64,000 nt of DNA from Methanomassiliicoccales archaeon (GTDB lineage: Archaea > Thermoplasmatota > Thermoplasmata > Methanomassiliicoccales > UBA472). The notes beneath the pieces were generated by a model. That model searched no databases. It had not been told where the DNA came from and saw only the letters and a list, made by a program, of their open reading frames with translations. The stretch spans positions 23,873 to 87,872 of the forward strand of contig DATKZX010000026.1 in the NCBI GenBank assembly GCA_035527755.1, read 5' to 3'. This document shows positions 8,828 to 17,453 of the stretch, one piece after another (the stretch's first letter is position 1; every line of letters starts with the position of its first letter). The translations under genes and the position numbers were made by a program.

Positions 8828-9858
8828 AGTTTGCGGGCCAGGTCGCAGTAGAGGCGGTAGGCGCTCTCCAACTGGTACCTTTCCACGTACTCGTCCTTGG
8901 TGTGGGCCATGCCTGGGCTGCCAGGGCCGCACACGGCCACCAATGGGTTGATCGCTGAATAGACGGCCGCCTCGGTGGCATATGGTACGGTTGTAAGTTC
9001 ACCGGCTCCACAGGCCAGCAGCTCTTGTATCAAAGGGGTATCGGGAGAGGTCTCGAAGGCCGGCAGTTCGTACTGCATCACAATGTCGTAGGTCTCCCCC
9101 TCCAAGGTGCGCATGATCCTCTCACGGACCTCCCTTGCCGTCAATGGGTAGGGGTAGCGGGCGTTTAGATGTGCTTCGCACCTCTCGGGCACTATGTTAT
9201 TGCGCGTGCCCCCGTTGATGGTCGAGACCACCAGGGTAAGATCATCAGTGGGACCTTTCGGCACCCTGAGCATGGGGGCCAGCCGGTCTAGCAGGTGGGT
9301 CATGTGCATGATGGCATTGTCACCCTTCCAAGGCATACTGGCATGGGCGGCGATGCCGTGCGCTGTCAAGGCCAATCTGGATACGCCCTTCTCCTTCCAG
9401 GCGACCCGCAGGTCGGTGGGCTCACCGACCAGTATTCCTTTGGCCATCCTGACCTCCGGGCGTTTGGTCAGGAACTCCGCACCGGTCATCAGCTCCTCCT
9501 CGTCAGTGGTGATCAGCAGGTAGAACGGCACTCCCTCGTCCTTCAGGGTACGGGCGGCGGCCAGCATGGCGGTCGCTCCCCCCTTCATGTCCGCCGCTCC
9601 CAGTCCATAGATGCGCCCCGCTTCGACCTCACCGTCGTCCCTGGTCCACGCGTTCCCGGCAGAAACCGTGTCCAGGTGGGCCGAGAAGGCAATTCCGCCT
9701 TCGCCATGGGCGGCGACCAGGGCCGGGCTGTCCGGTACGCCTCCGGTGACGATACGCAGGTCCATTTCCTCCAACTTGGCCCGTACCAGCTCGAACAGTA
9801 ACTTCTTTCCTTCGTTGGTATCACTCCGCAAGTGGAGAAGCTCGATCAGATCATGCAT
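8818..9858 (-). CDS. M20-family metallohydrolase (ArgE/DapE-type)
   Basis: A 346-residue zinc amidohydrolase. Metal-binding motifs are visible: FSAHLDTVSAG, GLGAADMKGG and TTDEEELMTGAEF, the last containing the catalytic glutamate pair, then VGEPTDL. Family members remove acyl groups from amino-acid precursors such as acetylornithine and succinyl-diaminopimelate, or act as di- or aminopeptidases. The substrate cannot be told here. The frame continues far upstream inside gcvT, but recognisable sequence starts at MHDLIELLHLRS. I therefore set the ATG at 9858, with a TTG at 9873 as the alternative. It follows gcvT closely on the same strand. Confidence 0.87.
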   Translation of the reverse strand: MHDLIELLHLRSDTNEGKKLLFELVRAKLEEMDLRIVTGGVPDSPALVAAHGEGGIAFSAHLDTVSAGNAWTRDDGEVEAGRIYGLGAADMKGGATAMLAAARTLKDEGVPFYLLITTDEEELMTGAEFLTKRPEVRMAKGILVGEPTDLRVAWKEKGVSRLALTAHGIAAHASMPWKGDNAIMHMTHLLDRLAPMLRVPKGPTDDLTLVVSTINGGTRNNIVPERCEAHLNARYPYPLTAREVRERIMRTLEGETYDIVMQYELPAFETSPDTPLIQELLACGAGELTTVPYATEAAVYSAINPLVAVCGPGSPGMAHTKDEYVERYQLESAYRLYCDLARKLQG

Positions 9859-9877
9859 CAATTCGCTGGACAAGTCA

Positions 9878-10993
9878 TCACTTCCGATAGAAAGGAGTCT
9901 CCACCACCTGCGCTGGCACATGTTCATTGCGGATGGAGATCGCCAGTTCCGTTCCGATGCCAGAGAGGTCCTGGGGCACATAGCCCATGGCAATACCAAC
10001 GCGTTTGCAAGGGGACATGTTGCCGCTGGTAACCTTTCCAACGACATTCCCGCGATGAATTATATCATAACCGTGCCGGGGGACCCCCCGGCCCAGAAGT
10101 TGCAACCCCACCAGGACCTCATAGGGATTCTCCTTCTGTCGCAAAAGAACGTCCCGCCCGATGAAATCATGGTCCAGTTTGACCACCCAGGGGGGGCCGG
10201 TCTGCAAGGAGGTCTGCCTACCATCAAAGTCAGTTCCAGATAAAAGATAACCCATCTCCAGGCGCAAGGTGTCCCTGGCCCCCAGACCGATCGGTCTCAG
10301 GTGTCCCTCTCCCTCTGTCAACAGCCTTTTCCAGAGCCAGGTGGCGTTCCTATCCTCCACCAGTACTTCGAAGCCGTCCTCTCCAGTATAGCCTGTGCGA
10401 CCGATGTAGCAGCCCACCCCCTTTCCGGTCTGAGGTAGTAGGTCCTCAAGAAAAGTCGAGTCCGGTCCGTTCATGAAGGCGAATCGACCTTGGAAGCGTT
10501 TCATGCTAGTAAGATCGCTGGAACACAATCGTTGCAGGATCCCCGGGGCCAGTGGTCCCTGGACCGCGATGCAGGCCAGTCGGGTGGACAGGTCCACCAC
10601 CTCCAATCCCTCGGTCCTGCTCTTCACCCATTCGCGTACCCGGTCCACGTTGGAGGCGTTGGGGACCATGAGATACTGCCCCTCGGCCATATGATAGTTA
10701 ATGACGTCGTCGATGATGTGGCCATCATCATTTAGCAGGTGTCCGTAGACCGCCTTGCCCACCGGGGCCTTGCCCAAGGGATTGGTCAACAATCCATCCA
10801 ATTGTCGAGCGGCGTCCGGTCCGCGAATAAGCAGATCTCCCATATGGGAAACGTCGAAGATCCCGGCTTGACGACGGACGATACCGTGCTCCTCGATGAT
10901 GCCAGTGTATTGAATGGGCATCTCCCATCCTACGAACTCGACCATCCTGGCTCCCAGGGCCAGATGTTCAGGGTAAAGCGGGGTCCTCTTCAT
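9878..10993 (-). CDS. gcvT: Aminomethyltransferase (glycine cleavage T protein)
   Basis: The 371-residue protein starts MKRTPLYPEHLALGARMVEF and has the GcvT folate-binding core, including GIFDVSHMGDLLIRG (~residues 43-57) and the GRTGYTGEDGFEVLV loop. The C-terminal barrel carries GLGARDTLRLEMGYLLSG. GcvT transfers the aminomethyl group from the lipoylated H protein to tetrahydrofolate or, in methanogen-like archaea, tetrahydromethanopterin. No gcvH or gcvP lies nearby, so the role could also be in another C1 transfer. It is upstream of the M20 hydrolase by about 20 bases. Confidence 0.93.
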   Translation of the reverse strand: MKRTPLYPEHLALGARMVEFVGWEMPIQYTGIIEEHGIVRRQAGIFDVSHMGDLLIRGPDAARQLDGLLTNPLGKAPVGKAVYGHLLNDDGHIIDDVINYHMAEGQYLMVPNASNVDRVREWVKSRTEGLEVVDLSTRLACIAVQGPLAPGILQRLCSSDLTSMKRFQGRFAFMNGPDSTFLEDLLPQTGKGVGCYIGRTGYTGEDGFEVLVEDRNATWLWKRLLTEGEGHLRPIGLGARDTLRLEMGYLLSGTDFDGRQTSLQTGPPWVVKLDHDFIGRDVLLRQKENPYEVLVGLQLLGRGVPRHGYDIIHRGNVVGKVTSGNMSPCKRVGIAMGYVPQDLSGIGTELAISIRNEHVPAQVVETPFYRK

Positions 10994-11037
10994 ATGTTCA
11001 TTTCCACAATGGGGTGCAAATTATCAAAACCTTTCCG

Positions 11038-12195
11038 TTAATGGGCGCCAAGGCTCTCCTCCAGCCTGACGCGTACCACCTTTGCCGGAACGTCCGGCAG
11101 GGAGATATAGGTCGTCCGTCCCCCGCTCTCCTCGTTGGCCACACGGGTACCGACCAGCCCTTGGTTGGAGAGGTCCTGTAGGTAGGACCAGAACATGGTA
11201 TGCCCTCTGGCCTTCTCCCCGTATTCTTCCGCTACGATGTGATACACCGCCTCCGCCTCTGGAGTACGTACGTACGCCTGGTCCTTGATGCTGCGCGCGA
11301 CGGCTAGCAATACCATCTTGCGTTGCTTGTCCAGGTCTTCGATCTTGGACTCGGTGACCACGGAGTACGTCAGCGCCTTGGCGCCCCGTACATGTTCTGG
11401 AGCTAGATGTTCAGCGCCTTCCTCCTCGCCCAGCATCCCCGCCTTATCCAGCAGTTCAATGGCGAAGCGGGCGTCGCCGAATTCGGAGGCGATATCGGCC
11501 ATCAGGTCCAGTGAATCCTGTCGCACCGCCCCGGGGAAGAAGGCCAGGTCCGTCCTAAAGCGCAGGATGTCCGAAAGCTCCTTTATGCCATACCGATCGA
11601 AGCGGATGGTGTTGGCCCGACGGAAGGTGGATGTGGATGCCGCATCCAGCATATCCAACACGTTCTTCTGTGAGATCATGATGACCGACATTGACGGTCT
11701 ACCTCTCACCACCTCCTCATCGAAGCGCGTCAGTTGATAGATGATGTCGCTTGCCCCCTTCACCAACAGCACGTCAGCCTCGTCCAGAACTACCACCAGG
11801 TGCATGCGGCGCTTTTCAAGATGCTTGCGAATGGAGCGCAACATCTCCTCGGTGGAGAAACCTCTGTCTGGAAAGTTCTCGTCGAAATGCATGACGATGC
11901 GGCGAAGTACCGCAACCTCGGTTGAGCGCTGCCGGCAGTTGACGATGATATAATCCATCATCCGTCCCTTCTCATGGGCGGTCCTCATCAGGTCCAGGCA
12001 GAAGCGTTTTGAGGTGGCGGTCTTTCCCGTACCCACGCTGCCGATCAGGAACGCCGTCTGCGACATTATACCTTCCAGCACTGGGCGGAATATCATCTCC
12101 AGCTTCTCTAGCTGAGCCTCACGATGGCACAGCTTCTCTGGAACGTAATCGAATGAAAGCTTGGATTGGTCCTTGAACAGGCGTGGGTTGCGCAT
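11038..12195 (-). CDS. Orc1/Cdc6 replication initiator
   Basis: A 385-residue AAA+ initiator. Walker A is GSVGTGKT (52-59) and Walker B is VVVLDEAD with Asp138-Glu139. Sensor-1-like VIMISQKN and a C-terminal winged-helix region (about residues 300-375) follow. Orc1/Cdc6 binds origin recognition boxes and loads MCM. Archaeal origins usually lie beside an orc1 gene, but the flanking 12.2 kb region shows no clear set of ORB-type inverted repeats, so I do not call an origin. It may be a paralog that does not sit at the origin. Confidence 0.92.
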   Translation of the reverse strand: MRNPRLFKDQSKLSFDYVPEKLCHREAQLEKLEMIFRPVLEGIMSQTAFLIGSVGTGKTATSKRFCLDLMRTAHEKGRMMDYIIVNCRQRSTEVAVLRRIVMHFDENFPDRGFSTEEMLRSIRKHLEKRRMHLVVVLDEADVLLVKGASDIIYQLTRFDEEVVRGRPSMSVIMISQKNVLDMLDAASTSTFRRANTIRFDRYGIKELSDILRFRTDLAFFPGAVRQDSLDLMADIASEFGDARFAIELLDKAGMLGEEEGAEHLAPEHVRGAKALTYSVVTESKIEDLDKQRKMVLLAVARSIKDQAYVRTPEAEAVYHIVAEEYGEKARGHTMFWSYLQDLSNQGLVGTRVANEESGGRTTYISLPDVPAKVVRVRLEESLGAH

Positions 12196-12240
12196 ATCTT
12201 ACTCCGACCTTCTCACACGAATGGGTCCGGAACAGGGGAT

Positions 12241-12462
12241 CTAACCCCGTTCTTCCGATCTGTAAGCTAGCAGGTTCATGTACCGGGGGCTCGAGGCCAC
12301 GTGCCTGGAGATGACCACATTCAGGTGGTTCTTCCTCTCTTCCTCTGAACGCGCCTCTGGTATATGCATGAGCACCACTACGCATACTCCGGCATCGGCC
12401 AGCTTCTTGAACATCTCCTTGGCCAATTGGATGGCGAACCGGAAGATGTCCTGGAGCTTCAA
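12241..12462 (-). CDS. Small conserved-looking protein, 73 residues, unknown
   Basis: I do not recognise a family. The product is an alpha/beta mix: a helical KLQDIFRFAIQLAKEMFKKL, a strand VCVVVLMHIPEA, then a charged region ending in SPRYMNLLAYRSEERG. The start is a TTG. A TATA-like AATTTATGA on the minus strand at about 12488-12496 lies one archaeal promoter distance upstream, so the mRNA may be leaderless. It sits directly upstream of orc1 and could share its transcript. It is called a gene because its composition looks protein-like and because of the promoter; a longer overlapping frame looks like noise. Confidence 0.45.
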   Translation of the reverse strand: MKLQDIFRFAIQLAKEMFKKLADAGVCVVVLMHIPEARSEEERKNHLNVVISRHVASSPRYMNLLAYRSEERG

Positions 12463-12609
12463 CTGAACGGATAAGATGGGTGCGGCTCATAAATTGATTT
12501 CTGTCCGCCGGACAAAAGCTACGCTCGCAGTATGAAAAATATGAAAAAGTAAATGGTTTGAAAGGCCTGAGAAGGTTCGGTAACTGGAGACCGACCCTTT
12601 CTGGCTTTT

Positions 12610-12912
12610 TCAGCCGAACAGAGCGGAGAGACCGGCAGCGGCCTCTTCCTCGGTCACAGCTTCTTCTTCCTTGACTTCTTCCTTGGCCGGAGCGGCCGCG
12701 GCGGCCTGAGCCGGAGCGGCGGCAGGTGCGGCGGCAACCATCGCGGAGGCGATAGCCTCATCGATGTCGACACCCTCTAGGGAAGCGGTCAAGGCCTTTA
12801 TCCTGGATGCATCCGGCTCGACACCGGCGCTCTTCAAGATAACGGCGACTGCATCCTCAGAAACCTGCTTTCCAGCGGCGTGAAGGACCAAAGCGCTGTA
12901 TATGTATTCCAT
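12610..12912 (-). CDS. rpl12: Ribosomal protein L12 (P1)
   Basis: The 100-residue acidic stalk protein starts [17 protein letters not shown]. It has the archaeal P1 helical dimerisation domain, an Ala-rich hinge, a Glu-rich segment, and the shared stalk C-terminus [10 protein letters not shown] that recruits translation factors. It is last in the L1-L10-L12 unit and begins 12 bases after the L10 stop. A T-rich stretch after the stop codon (near 12590-12612) is a plausible terminator. Confidence 0.96.
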   Translation of the reverse strand: MEYIYSALVLHAAGKQVSEDAVAVILKSAGVEPDASRIKALTASLEGVDIDEAIASAMVAAAPAAAPAQAAAAAPAKEEVKEEEAVTEEEAAAGLSALFG

Positions 12913-12924
12913 TTCCTTACCTCC

Positions 12925-13920
12925 TCAATCAAACAGAGAACTCAGACCAGCTGCGGCTTCTTCCTCGCTGACCTGTTCCTCTTCTTCTTCATTCTTAGCC
13001 TCTGCGGCCTTGGTTTCGCTCACCGGTTGGGCTGCGGGCACCGCAGCCATGCGGTTCTTAATCCTCTCATCTTCTAAACCGATGATCGAAGCCAAAGTCA
13101 TCATTTGCGCATCCGCCTTGGCCAGGATAGCACCGATGCTCTCCCTGGTCGGGAATGCGCCAGCCACGCTCAAGGCCATCGCTTGGCGATATGCCTTGGA
13201 TAGCAAGGGCGTGACAGTCTGAGGCGTAACGTAAGCTATAGACAAGCTCAAGCCTAGGGCGCTCCTGGCGGCCAACCCCAACATGTTGGTGTAGTAGTCC
13301 GCCGGTACATTTAGGACGTCCTTCCCGTAGAGCACTCCATCTTCGAAGGCGGCCCGAAGGTCCATGCCCACGATCATGGGTAGGATCTCCAGCTTGGCCA
13401 ATACCTTGGCGACCTCATCCGGGACTGGCTCGCCCTTGGGGACGAGGACCTTGTCCTTCTTGATGATGATCTTCCCGGACTCTATGGCCGCGGGAATACC
13501 AGCCTTCTGCAGTTCGCCAATGATGGGGCCGGGTTTGAAGGGGGTGTCTCCCGCCTTCACCGCGATGTCCTCCGGCGCGATATCTCCGGTCTTGGCCGGG
13601 GCCGGGGTCTTGGTACCCTCCATCTGGCGGAATAGCTTGAACGGGTTGACGTCCGAAGTGACGATCGCGCACTGTCCGTCAACAATCGGCCTCAGTTGCT
13701 CCAGGCCCGGCCTCAGCTTGGCTGCCTCGGTGATCGCCAGGTCCATCAATGTGTTCCTGGTCATGCTCACGTTGGCCTTGCCGCGCAGTCCGGCGCGCAT
13801 GGAGATCATCTGGGCGGCGGGAATGCCGTGCAGATCGACGATGCCGACAACGTGGCTGTGGGCCATGAGGTCCACGAGCTCCTGCACCCTCTCCCTTTTC
13901 CAATTCGCGACGTGTGCCAT
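12925..13920 (-). CDS. rpl10: Ribosomal protein L10 (P0)
   Basis: A 331-residue stalk base protein. The N-terminal rRNA-binding domain starts MAHVANWKRERVQELVDL, a P0 insertion domain occupies the middle, and helical spine segments for L12 dimers follow. It ends with the same acidic stalk tail as L12 (AAAGLSSLFD). L10 anchors the L12 multimers to the GTPase centre of the 50S subunit. It lies between L1 and L12 with short gaps, so it belongs to their transcript. Confidence 0.96.
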   Translation of the reverse strand: MAHVANWKRERVQELVDLMAHSHVVGIVDLHGIPAAQMISMRAGLRGKANVSMTRNTLMDLAITEAAKLRPGLEQLRPIVDGQCAIVTSDVNPFKLFRQMEGTKTPAPAKTGDIAPEDIAVKAGDTPFKPGPIIGELQKAGIPAAIESGKIIIKKDKVLVPKGEPVPDEVAKVLAKLEILPMIVGMDLRAAFEDGVLYGKDVLNVPADYYTNMLGLAARSALGLSLSIAYVTPQTVTPLLSKAYRQAMALSVAGAFPTRESIGAILAKADAQMMTLASIIGLEDERIKNRMAAVPAAQPVSETKAAEAKNEEEEEQVSEEEAAAGLSSLFD

Positions 13921-13933
13921 GCTAAGAACCTCC

Positions 13934-14572
13934 TCAAATCACCTTCTCGGAGGGTCCCATGGTGGTCTTCACGAAAGCGGACCGGATGTTCATGGTGCCC
14001 TTTTCGAGTCTGAGTCCCAATCTCTTGATGATCAGCTCGATGTTGTCAGCTATGTCTTCTGGCGTCATGTCCGCGGTCCCGACGGAGGTGTGGAAGGTCA
14101 TCTTGTCCCTGCTCCTGATGAACACCGACTTGCGAAGGTTTTCTATCATGAGCTTTGGGTCCGCTCCCGGTGGGATGGGCTTGGGCATCTTGCCGCGAGG
14201 ACCGAGTACGATACCCAATCTCTTACCGATAACGGGCATCAACGGGGCCTCCGCGATGAAATATTCAAACTCGTTAGCCATCTTCTTAGCCTGTTTCTTG
14301 TCGTCAGCGATGGTTCCGAGCTCTTCCACGGAAATGATCCTATCGGCCACTTCCTTGGCTTTGATCAGCATTTCACCGCTGCCGATTACACAGACCTTGA
14401 TCGGCTTTCCCCTACCGTGAGGCAGAATGATGTCCTCCTGTATCCTGTTTTTGGGTATGGACAGGTCCACATCCTTCAGGTTGATGGACAGGTCGACCGT
14501 TTGCTTAAAATTGCGCTTTGGAGAATTCCCCAAGGCTTTCTTAACGGCCGTAATAGTTGATTTTTCTGCCAA
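13934..14572 (-). CDS. rpl1: Ribosomal protein L1
   Basis: The 212-residue L1 protein carries the family signature near GIVLGPRGKMPKPIPPGADP and the N-terminal MAEKSTITAVKKALGNSPKRNFKQTV. It binds the mobile L1 stalk of 23S rRNA. In methanogens it also represses its own mRNA. Translation starts at a TTG preceded by AGGAGGGATCG. A 131-base gap to the L11 gene holds a TATA box and a hairpin-forming leader, so L1-L10-L12 appear to have their own promoter and possibly autogenous control. Confidence 0.96.
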   Translation of the reverse strand: MAEKSTITAVKKALGNSPKRNFKQTVDLSINLKDVDLSIPKNRIQEDIILPHGRGKPIKVCVIGSGEMLIKAKEVADRIISVEELGTIADDKKQAKKMANEFEYFIAEAPLMPVIGKRLGIVLGPRGKMPKPIPPGADPKLMIENLRKSVFIRSRDKMTFHTSVGTADMTPEDIADNIELIIKRLGLRLEKGTMNIRSAFVKTTMGPSEKVI

Positions 14573-14583
14573 TTCGATCCCTC

Positions 14584-14620
14584 CTGTAGTTCCAACGAAC
14601 CAACGAAGGTTCTCCTACAG
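14584..14620 (-). promoter_or_regulatory. Leader hairpin ahead of L1, candidate autoregulatory site
   Basis: In the L1 leader, read on the minus strand, CTGTAG and CTACAG (6 bp) flank a nested GAACC/GGTTC stem (5 bp) with a TTCGTT loop, just before the AGGAGGG ribosome-binding site. A TATA-like element (CTTTATAAAT, minus) lies at 14649-14658. L1 is a known translational autorepressor in Methanococcus, which makes an L1-binding site here plausible but unproven. Confidence 0.45.
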
Positions 14621-14703
14621 TTTGGTGAGACCCCCTAATCACCCTACTATTTATAAAGATATCGTATTAAAAGAGAAAAGAAAATGTTTTACTGGAAAGG
14701 GTT

Positions 14704-15183
14704 TCAGGCTTTCAATTGGTCATCCCAGTTACCGGCCTTGATATCCTGTTGCATGTCCTTGGGCTCTTTGCCCTCGACAGTTATGCCGCAGGAGACGCAG
14801 GTTCCGATGACCTCTAACACCTGGGCTTTAATGTCAGCCCCGGTAAGCGAGTCCTGCTTCATGTGAGCGATCTTGACCGCTTGCTGAATGGTGATGTTCC
14901 CGGCCTTGGCAGCCTTGGGCGCACCAGCACCCTTCTCGATGCCCAGCTCTTTGAAGAGCAGGGCGGAGGTGGGAGGGGTACCGACCTTGATCTCGAAGGT
15001 CTTGGTCTTCTGGTCTATAATGACCTTGACCGGGACCTTCATGCCGATAAACCCTCTGGTCTTCTCGTTTATCGCGGCTACGACCTGAACGACATTGATC
15101 CCCGTGGGGCCCAAGGCGGGTCCAAGCGGCGGACCTGGGGTGGCCTTTCCGCCATCCACTAACACTTCGATAGTCTCTACCAT
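14704..15183 (-). CDS. rpl11: Ribosomal protein L11
   Basis: The 159-residue protein carries the L11 signatures: TPGPPLGPALGPTGINVVQV at the N-terminal domain and ADIKAQVLEVIGTCVSCGITVEG near the C-terminus. It binds the 23S GTPase-associated region and contacts elongation factors. GGAGAG stands before its ATG, and it begins four bases after the Spt5 stop, so it shares the secE-spt5 transcript rather than that of L1. Confidence 0.96.
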   Translation of the reverse strand: MVETIEVLVDGGKATPGPPLGPALGPTGINVVQVVAAINEKTRGFIGMKVPVKVIIDQKTKTFEIKVGTPPTSALLFKELGIEKGAGAPKAAKAGNITIQQAVKIAHMKQDSLTGADIKAQVLEVIGTCVSCGITVEGKEPKDMQQDIKAGNWDDQLKA

Positions 15184-15187
15184 TTTA

Positions 15188-16048
15188 TCATCTCTCCTTC
15201 TCGAGGACCCTCACGCTGTCCCCGCGGACGGTGACAGGGATGGGCACGGTGGCCTCGAAAAGCTCTACCGTGATCTCTTCCTTGCTCTCGTCTATCTTCT
15301 GCACCCTGGCCTTCTCTCCTTTGAACGGACCGGCGACCAATTCCACCACGTCACCCTCCGAAATGCCAGAGACAAGGGGTTTGGGGGTCAGGAAATGCTC
15401 TATCTCTGCAAGATTGGTCTCCCCGTCCACCAATCCTTTGGCCTTGCGGACACCCCTACAGGTCTCCCTGACCAGGTCCGTGTTCATCGCTTCCATGAAC
15501 AAATAGCCGTCAAGCTTTCCCGGGGCTAGCAGGGCGAATATGCCCTTGTCCCCGGTCTTTGCCTTTCCGGCCACACCGTCGGCCACAGCTCTTTCGTGCC
15601 CGATGGAGGTCTTAAGGATCAGGATGGACTGCATGGTGTTGGCGTAGAATTCCATGCTTCCGCTCTCCTGCCCCTCGGCAAAGACCTGCATCCGCATACG
15701 TACTTCATCGTCAATGCGGGCCCCGCGGGGGGACTCCGCCTCCAAGATCAATTCCTTTCCGCCGCCCCCGTCCATATTGAAAATCACTTCGGGCGAGGTC
15801 AGCTTGGCGCTCTCCCATAGCGTACCAGAGGTATCGGCGAGGCGCACATCCCATTCAGGGGAGTCCTCGGTACCGTAGTTGATGGTCAATAAGACCTTTA
15901 CCTTTAGCTTGCCCGCTTGTCGGGGCTTGAGGACCAATTTCCAGACGGCCCGACTGCCTGCGGTTACCCTCTGGGATGTGTTCTCCCCGGATAGGGTGAT
16001 CGGACCGTTCCCGTTCTGTGGGAATGAAGTTGCTTCTTGACCGTTCAT
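15188..16048 (-). CDS. spt5: Transcription elongation factor Spt5/NusG with extra N-terminal beta domain
   Basis: Residues ~136-286 are a normal archaeal Spt5: an NGN domain (about 136-215, SILILKTSIGHERAVADGVA) and a KOW domain (GDVVELVAGPFKGEKARVQKI). The usual archaeal protein is ~150 residues. Here about 130 extra residues precede the NGN domain. They form a strand-rich segment with an SPEWDVRL motif, a Gly-rich turn, and an ELILEAESPRGARIDDEVRMRMQVFAEG pattern that resembles Ig-like surface domains. The start is set at the ATG at 16048, with GAGGG upstream. Spt5 binds the RNAP clamp with Spt4. The extension's function is unknown. Confidence 0.92.
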   Translation of the reverse strand: MNGQEATSFPQNGNGPITLSGENTSQRVTAGSRAVWKLVLKPRQAGKLKVKVLLTINYGTEDSPEWDVRLADTSGTLWESAKLTSPEVIFNMDGGGGKELILEAESPRGARIDDEVRMRMQVFAEGQESGSMEFYANTMQSILILKTSIGHERAVADGVAGKAKTGDKGIFALLAPGKLDGYLFMEAMNTDLVRETCRGVRKAKGLVDGETNLAEIEHFLTPKPLVSGISEGDVVELVAGPFKGEKARVQKIDESKEEITVELFEATVPIPVTVRGDSVRVLEKER

Positions 16049-16072
16049 ATGCAACCCTCTTGAGTTTATACT

Positions 16073-16297
16073 TCAGCCGAGTAGGCCAGGGAGATATCTG
16101 ATTATCAGATATATGGCGAATCCAAGCCCCCCTATGAGGGCAAGACCGAGACCGGTGATCAAAATGGTTTTAATGTATTCATCATTGGTGGGTTTCCTGG
16201 CCATCTTCAATACTCGGCCGTATCTGCCCCTCCCGAACCTCTTGACCCGTTCCTCGATCCTTTTTTGGATCTCCCAGGATTTTTCGACAATATCCAT
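16073..16297 (-). CDS. secE: Preprotein translocase SecE (Sec61 gamma)
   Basis: The 74-residue protein has an amphipathic N-terminal helix with the SWEIQKRIEERVKRFGR region, then KPTNDEYIKTILITGLGLALIGGLGFAIYLI as its single membrane helix. This is the Sec61-gamma layout. It clamps SecY in the membrane. It lies between ftsZ1 and spt5 on the minus strand, the usual archaeal secE-spt5-L11 order, with short spacers. Confidence 0.93.
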   Translation of the reverse strand: MDIVEKSWEIQKRIEERVKRFGRGRYGRVLKMARKPTNDEYIKTILITGLGLALIGGLGFAIYLIIRYLPGLLG

Positions 16298-16349
16298 TTG
16301 TATGCACTCTTGAGTTGGCCCTAATCCTTCATTATAAATAATCCTTTCT

Positions 16350-17453
16350 TTACTTTATGAAGTCGACCGTCATCCCCTTAGGCATGGCGGACTCCTTCGG
16401 TCCGAGTATGAACTTGGACTTGACACCAGTGACAACGACCATCACTCTCATCTTGTTTTCCAGAGCTGGGTCCACGGAAGCACCCCAGATGATCCTGGCG
16501 TTGGGGTTGACCTTGCCCTGGATTATCTCAGCTACTTTCTCGGCCTCGCTGACGGTCATGTCCTCGCCACCGACGACATTGATGAGCACCCCGTTCGCTC
16601 CGGTGATGTCCACATCGATAAGGGGGGAGTTGATCGCTTCGTCTATGGATTGCTCCACCTTGTCCTCGCCCTCGCCCTCTCCCATGCCGATCATGGCCAC
16701 TCCACCGCTCTTCATGATGGTCTTGAGGTCATTGAAATCAAGGTTGACCAGTCCGGGACGGGTGATCAGCTCCGTTATGCCTTTGATGGCCCTAACAAGA
16801 ACCTCATCCGCCACTTTGAAAGCGGCGTTAATGGAATAGCGAGGCACCAGGTCCAGGAGCTTATCGTTCGGGATCACGATCACCGTGTCGGCCACCGATC
16901 TCAGCCGTTCCATTCCCCACTCGGCGTTCTCGGCGCGTACGGAACCCTCGGCCTTGAAAGGGGAGGTGACAATAGCGATGGTCAGTGCCCCCATCTCCTT
17001 TGACATCTGCGCTATGTAAGGGGCGGCTCCAGTACCAGTTCCGCCACCGAGGCCTGCGGTCACGAAAACGATGTCCGCGCCAGTAAGTGACTTGCGTACA
17101 TCCTCCTCCGCTTCTCGGGCTGCCTCTTCGCCCACCTGTGGGAGCGCTCCAGCGCCCAATCCTCTGGTGCTTCTCCTTCCCAGCAGGATCTTTTTATGAG
17201 CTCTAGTGATCAGTAGGTGCTGTGCGTCGGTGTTGGCGGCGAACAGTTCCGCATCCTTGATGTTGGTGGCGTACAGGCGGTCGATGGTGTTGGAACCACC
17301 ACCTCCACAGCCGATGATTTTAATGTTGGTCCTCAGGCTCATCAAGATCTTTTCAAGTTCTTCGTCCTCAGCGGACGAAGCCTTGAAAGAAGGCGCGCTG
17401 ATCGAGTTCGCCGGACCGGCTCGGGACATAGCATCACTAATGAACGATTTCAT
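16350..17453 (-). CDS. ftsZ1: Cell division protein FtsZ, paralog 1
   Basis: A 367-residue tubulin-like GTPase. The N-terminal tail is followed by [13 protein letters not shown] (~48-60), the tubulin signature GGGTGTG (136-142) and the T7 loop [11 protein letters not shown]. The C-terminus ends with VDFIK after a short tail. It polymerises into the division ring. It is 52 bases upstream of secE, a conserved archaeal arrangement. It is close in sequence to the FtsZ encoded at 17985-19109, from which an HTH gene separates it. Both share the [22 protein letters not shown] region and a DFI(K/R) C-terminus, a possible partner-binding peptide. Confidence 0.95.
   Translation of the reverse strand: MKSFISDAMSRAGPANSISAPSFKASSAEDEELEKILMSLRTNIKIIGCGGGGSNTIDRLYATNIKDAELFAANTDAQHLLITRAHKKILLGRRSTRGLGAGALPQVGEEAAREAEEDVRKSLTGADIVFVTAGLGGGTGTGAAPYIAQMSKEMGALTIAIVTSPFKAEGSVRAENAEWGMERLRSVADTVIVIPNDKLLDLVPRYSINAAFKVADEVLVRAIKGITELITRPGLVNLDFNDLKTIMKSGGVAMIGMGEGEGEDKVEQSIDEAINSPLIDVDITGANGVLINVVGGEDMTVSEAEKVAEIIQGKVNPNARIIWGASVDPALENKMRVMVVVTGVKSKFILGPKESAMPKGMTVDFIK

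Noticed and set aside
9859..10047. N-terminal extension of the M20 hydrolase into gcvT
   Set aside because: Overlaps the conserved C-terminus of gcvT and does not match M20 proteins.
12119..12490. A 123-codon frame overlapping the orc1 start and the 73-residue protein
   Set aside because: Arg/Pro/His-rich and without hydrophobic periodicity; looks like a shadow.
12196..12609. Replication origin next to orc1
   Set aside because: The region is AT-rich near 12530 but I see no set of ORB-type inverted repeats. An origin was therefore not called.
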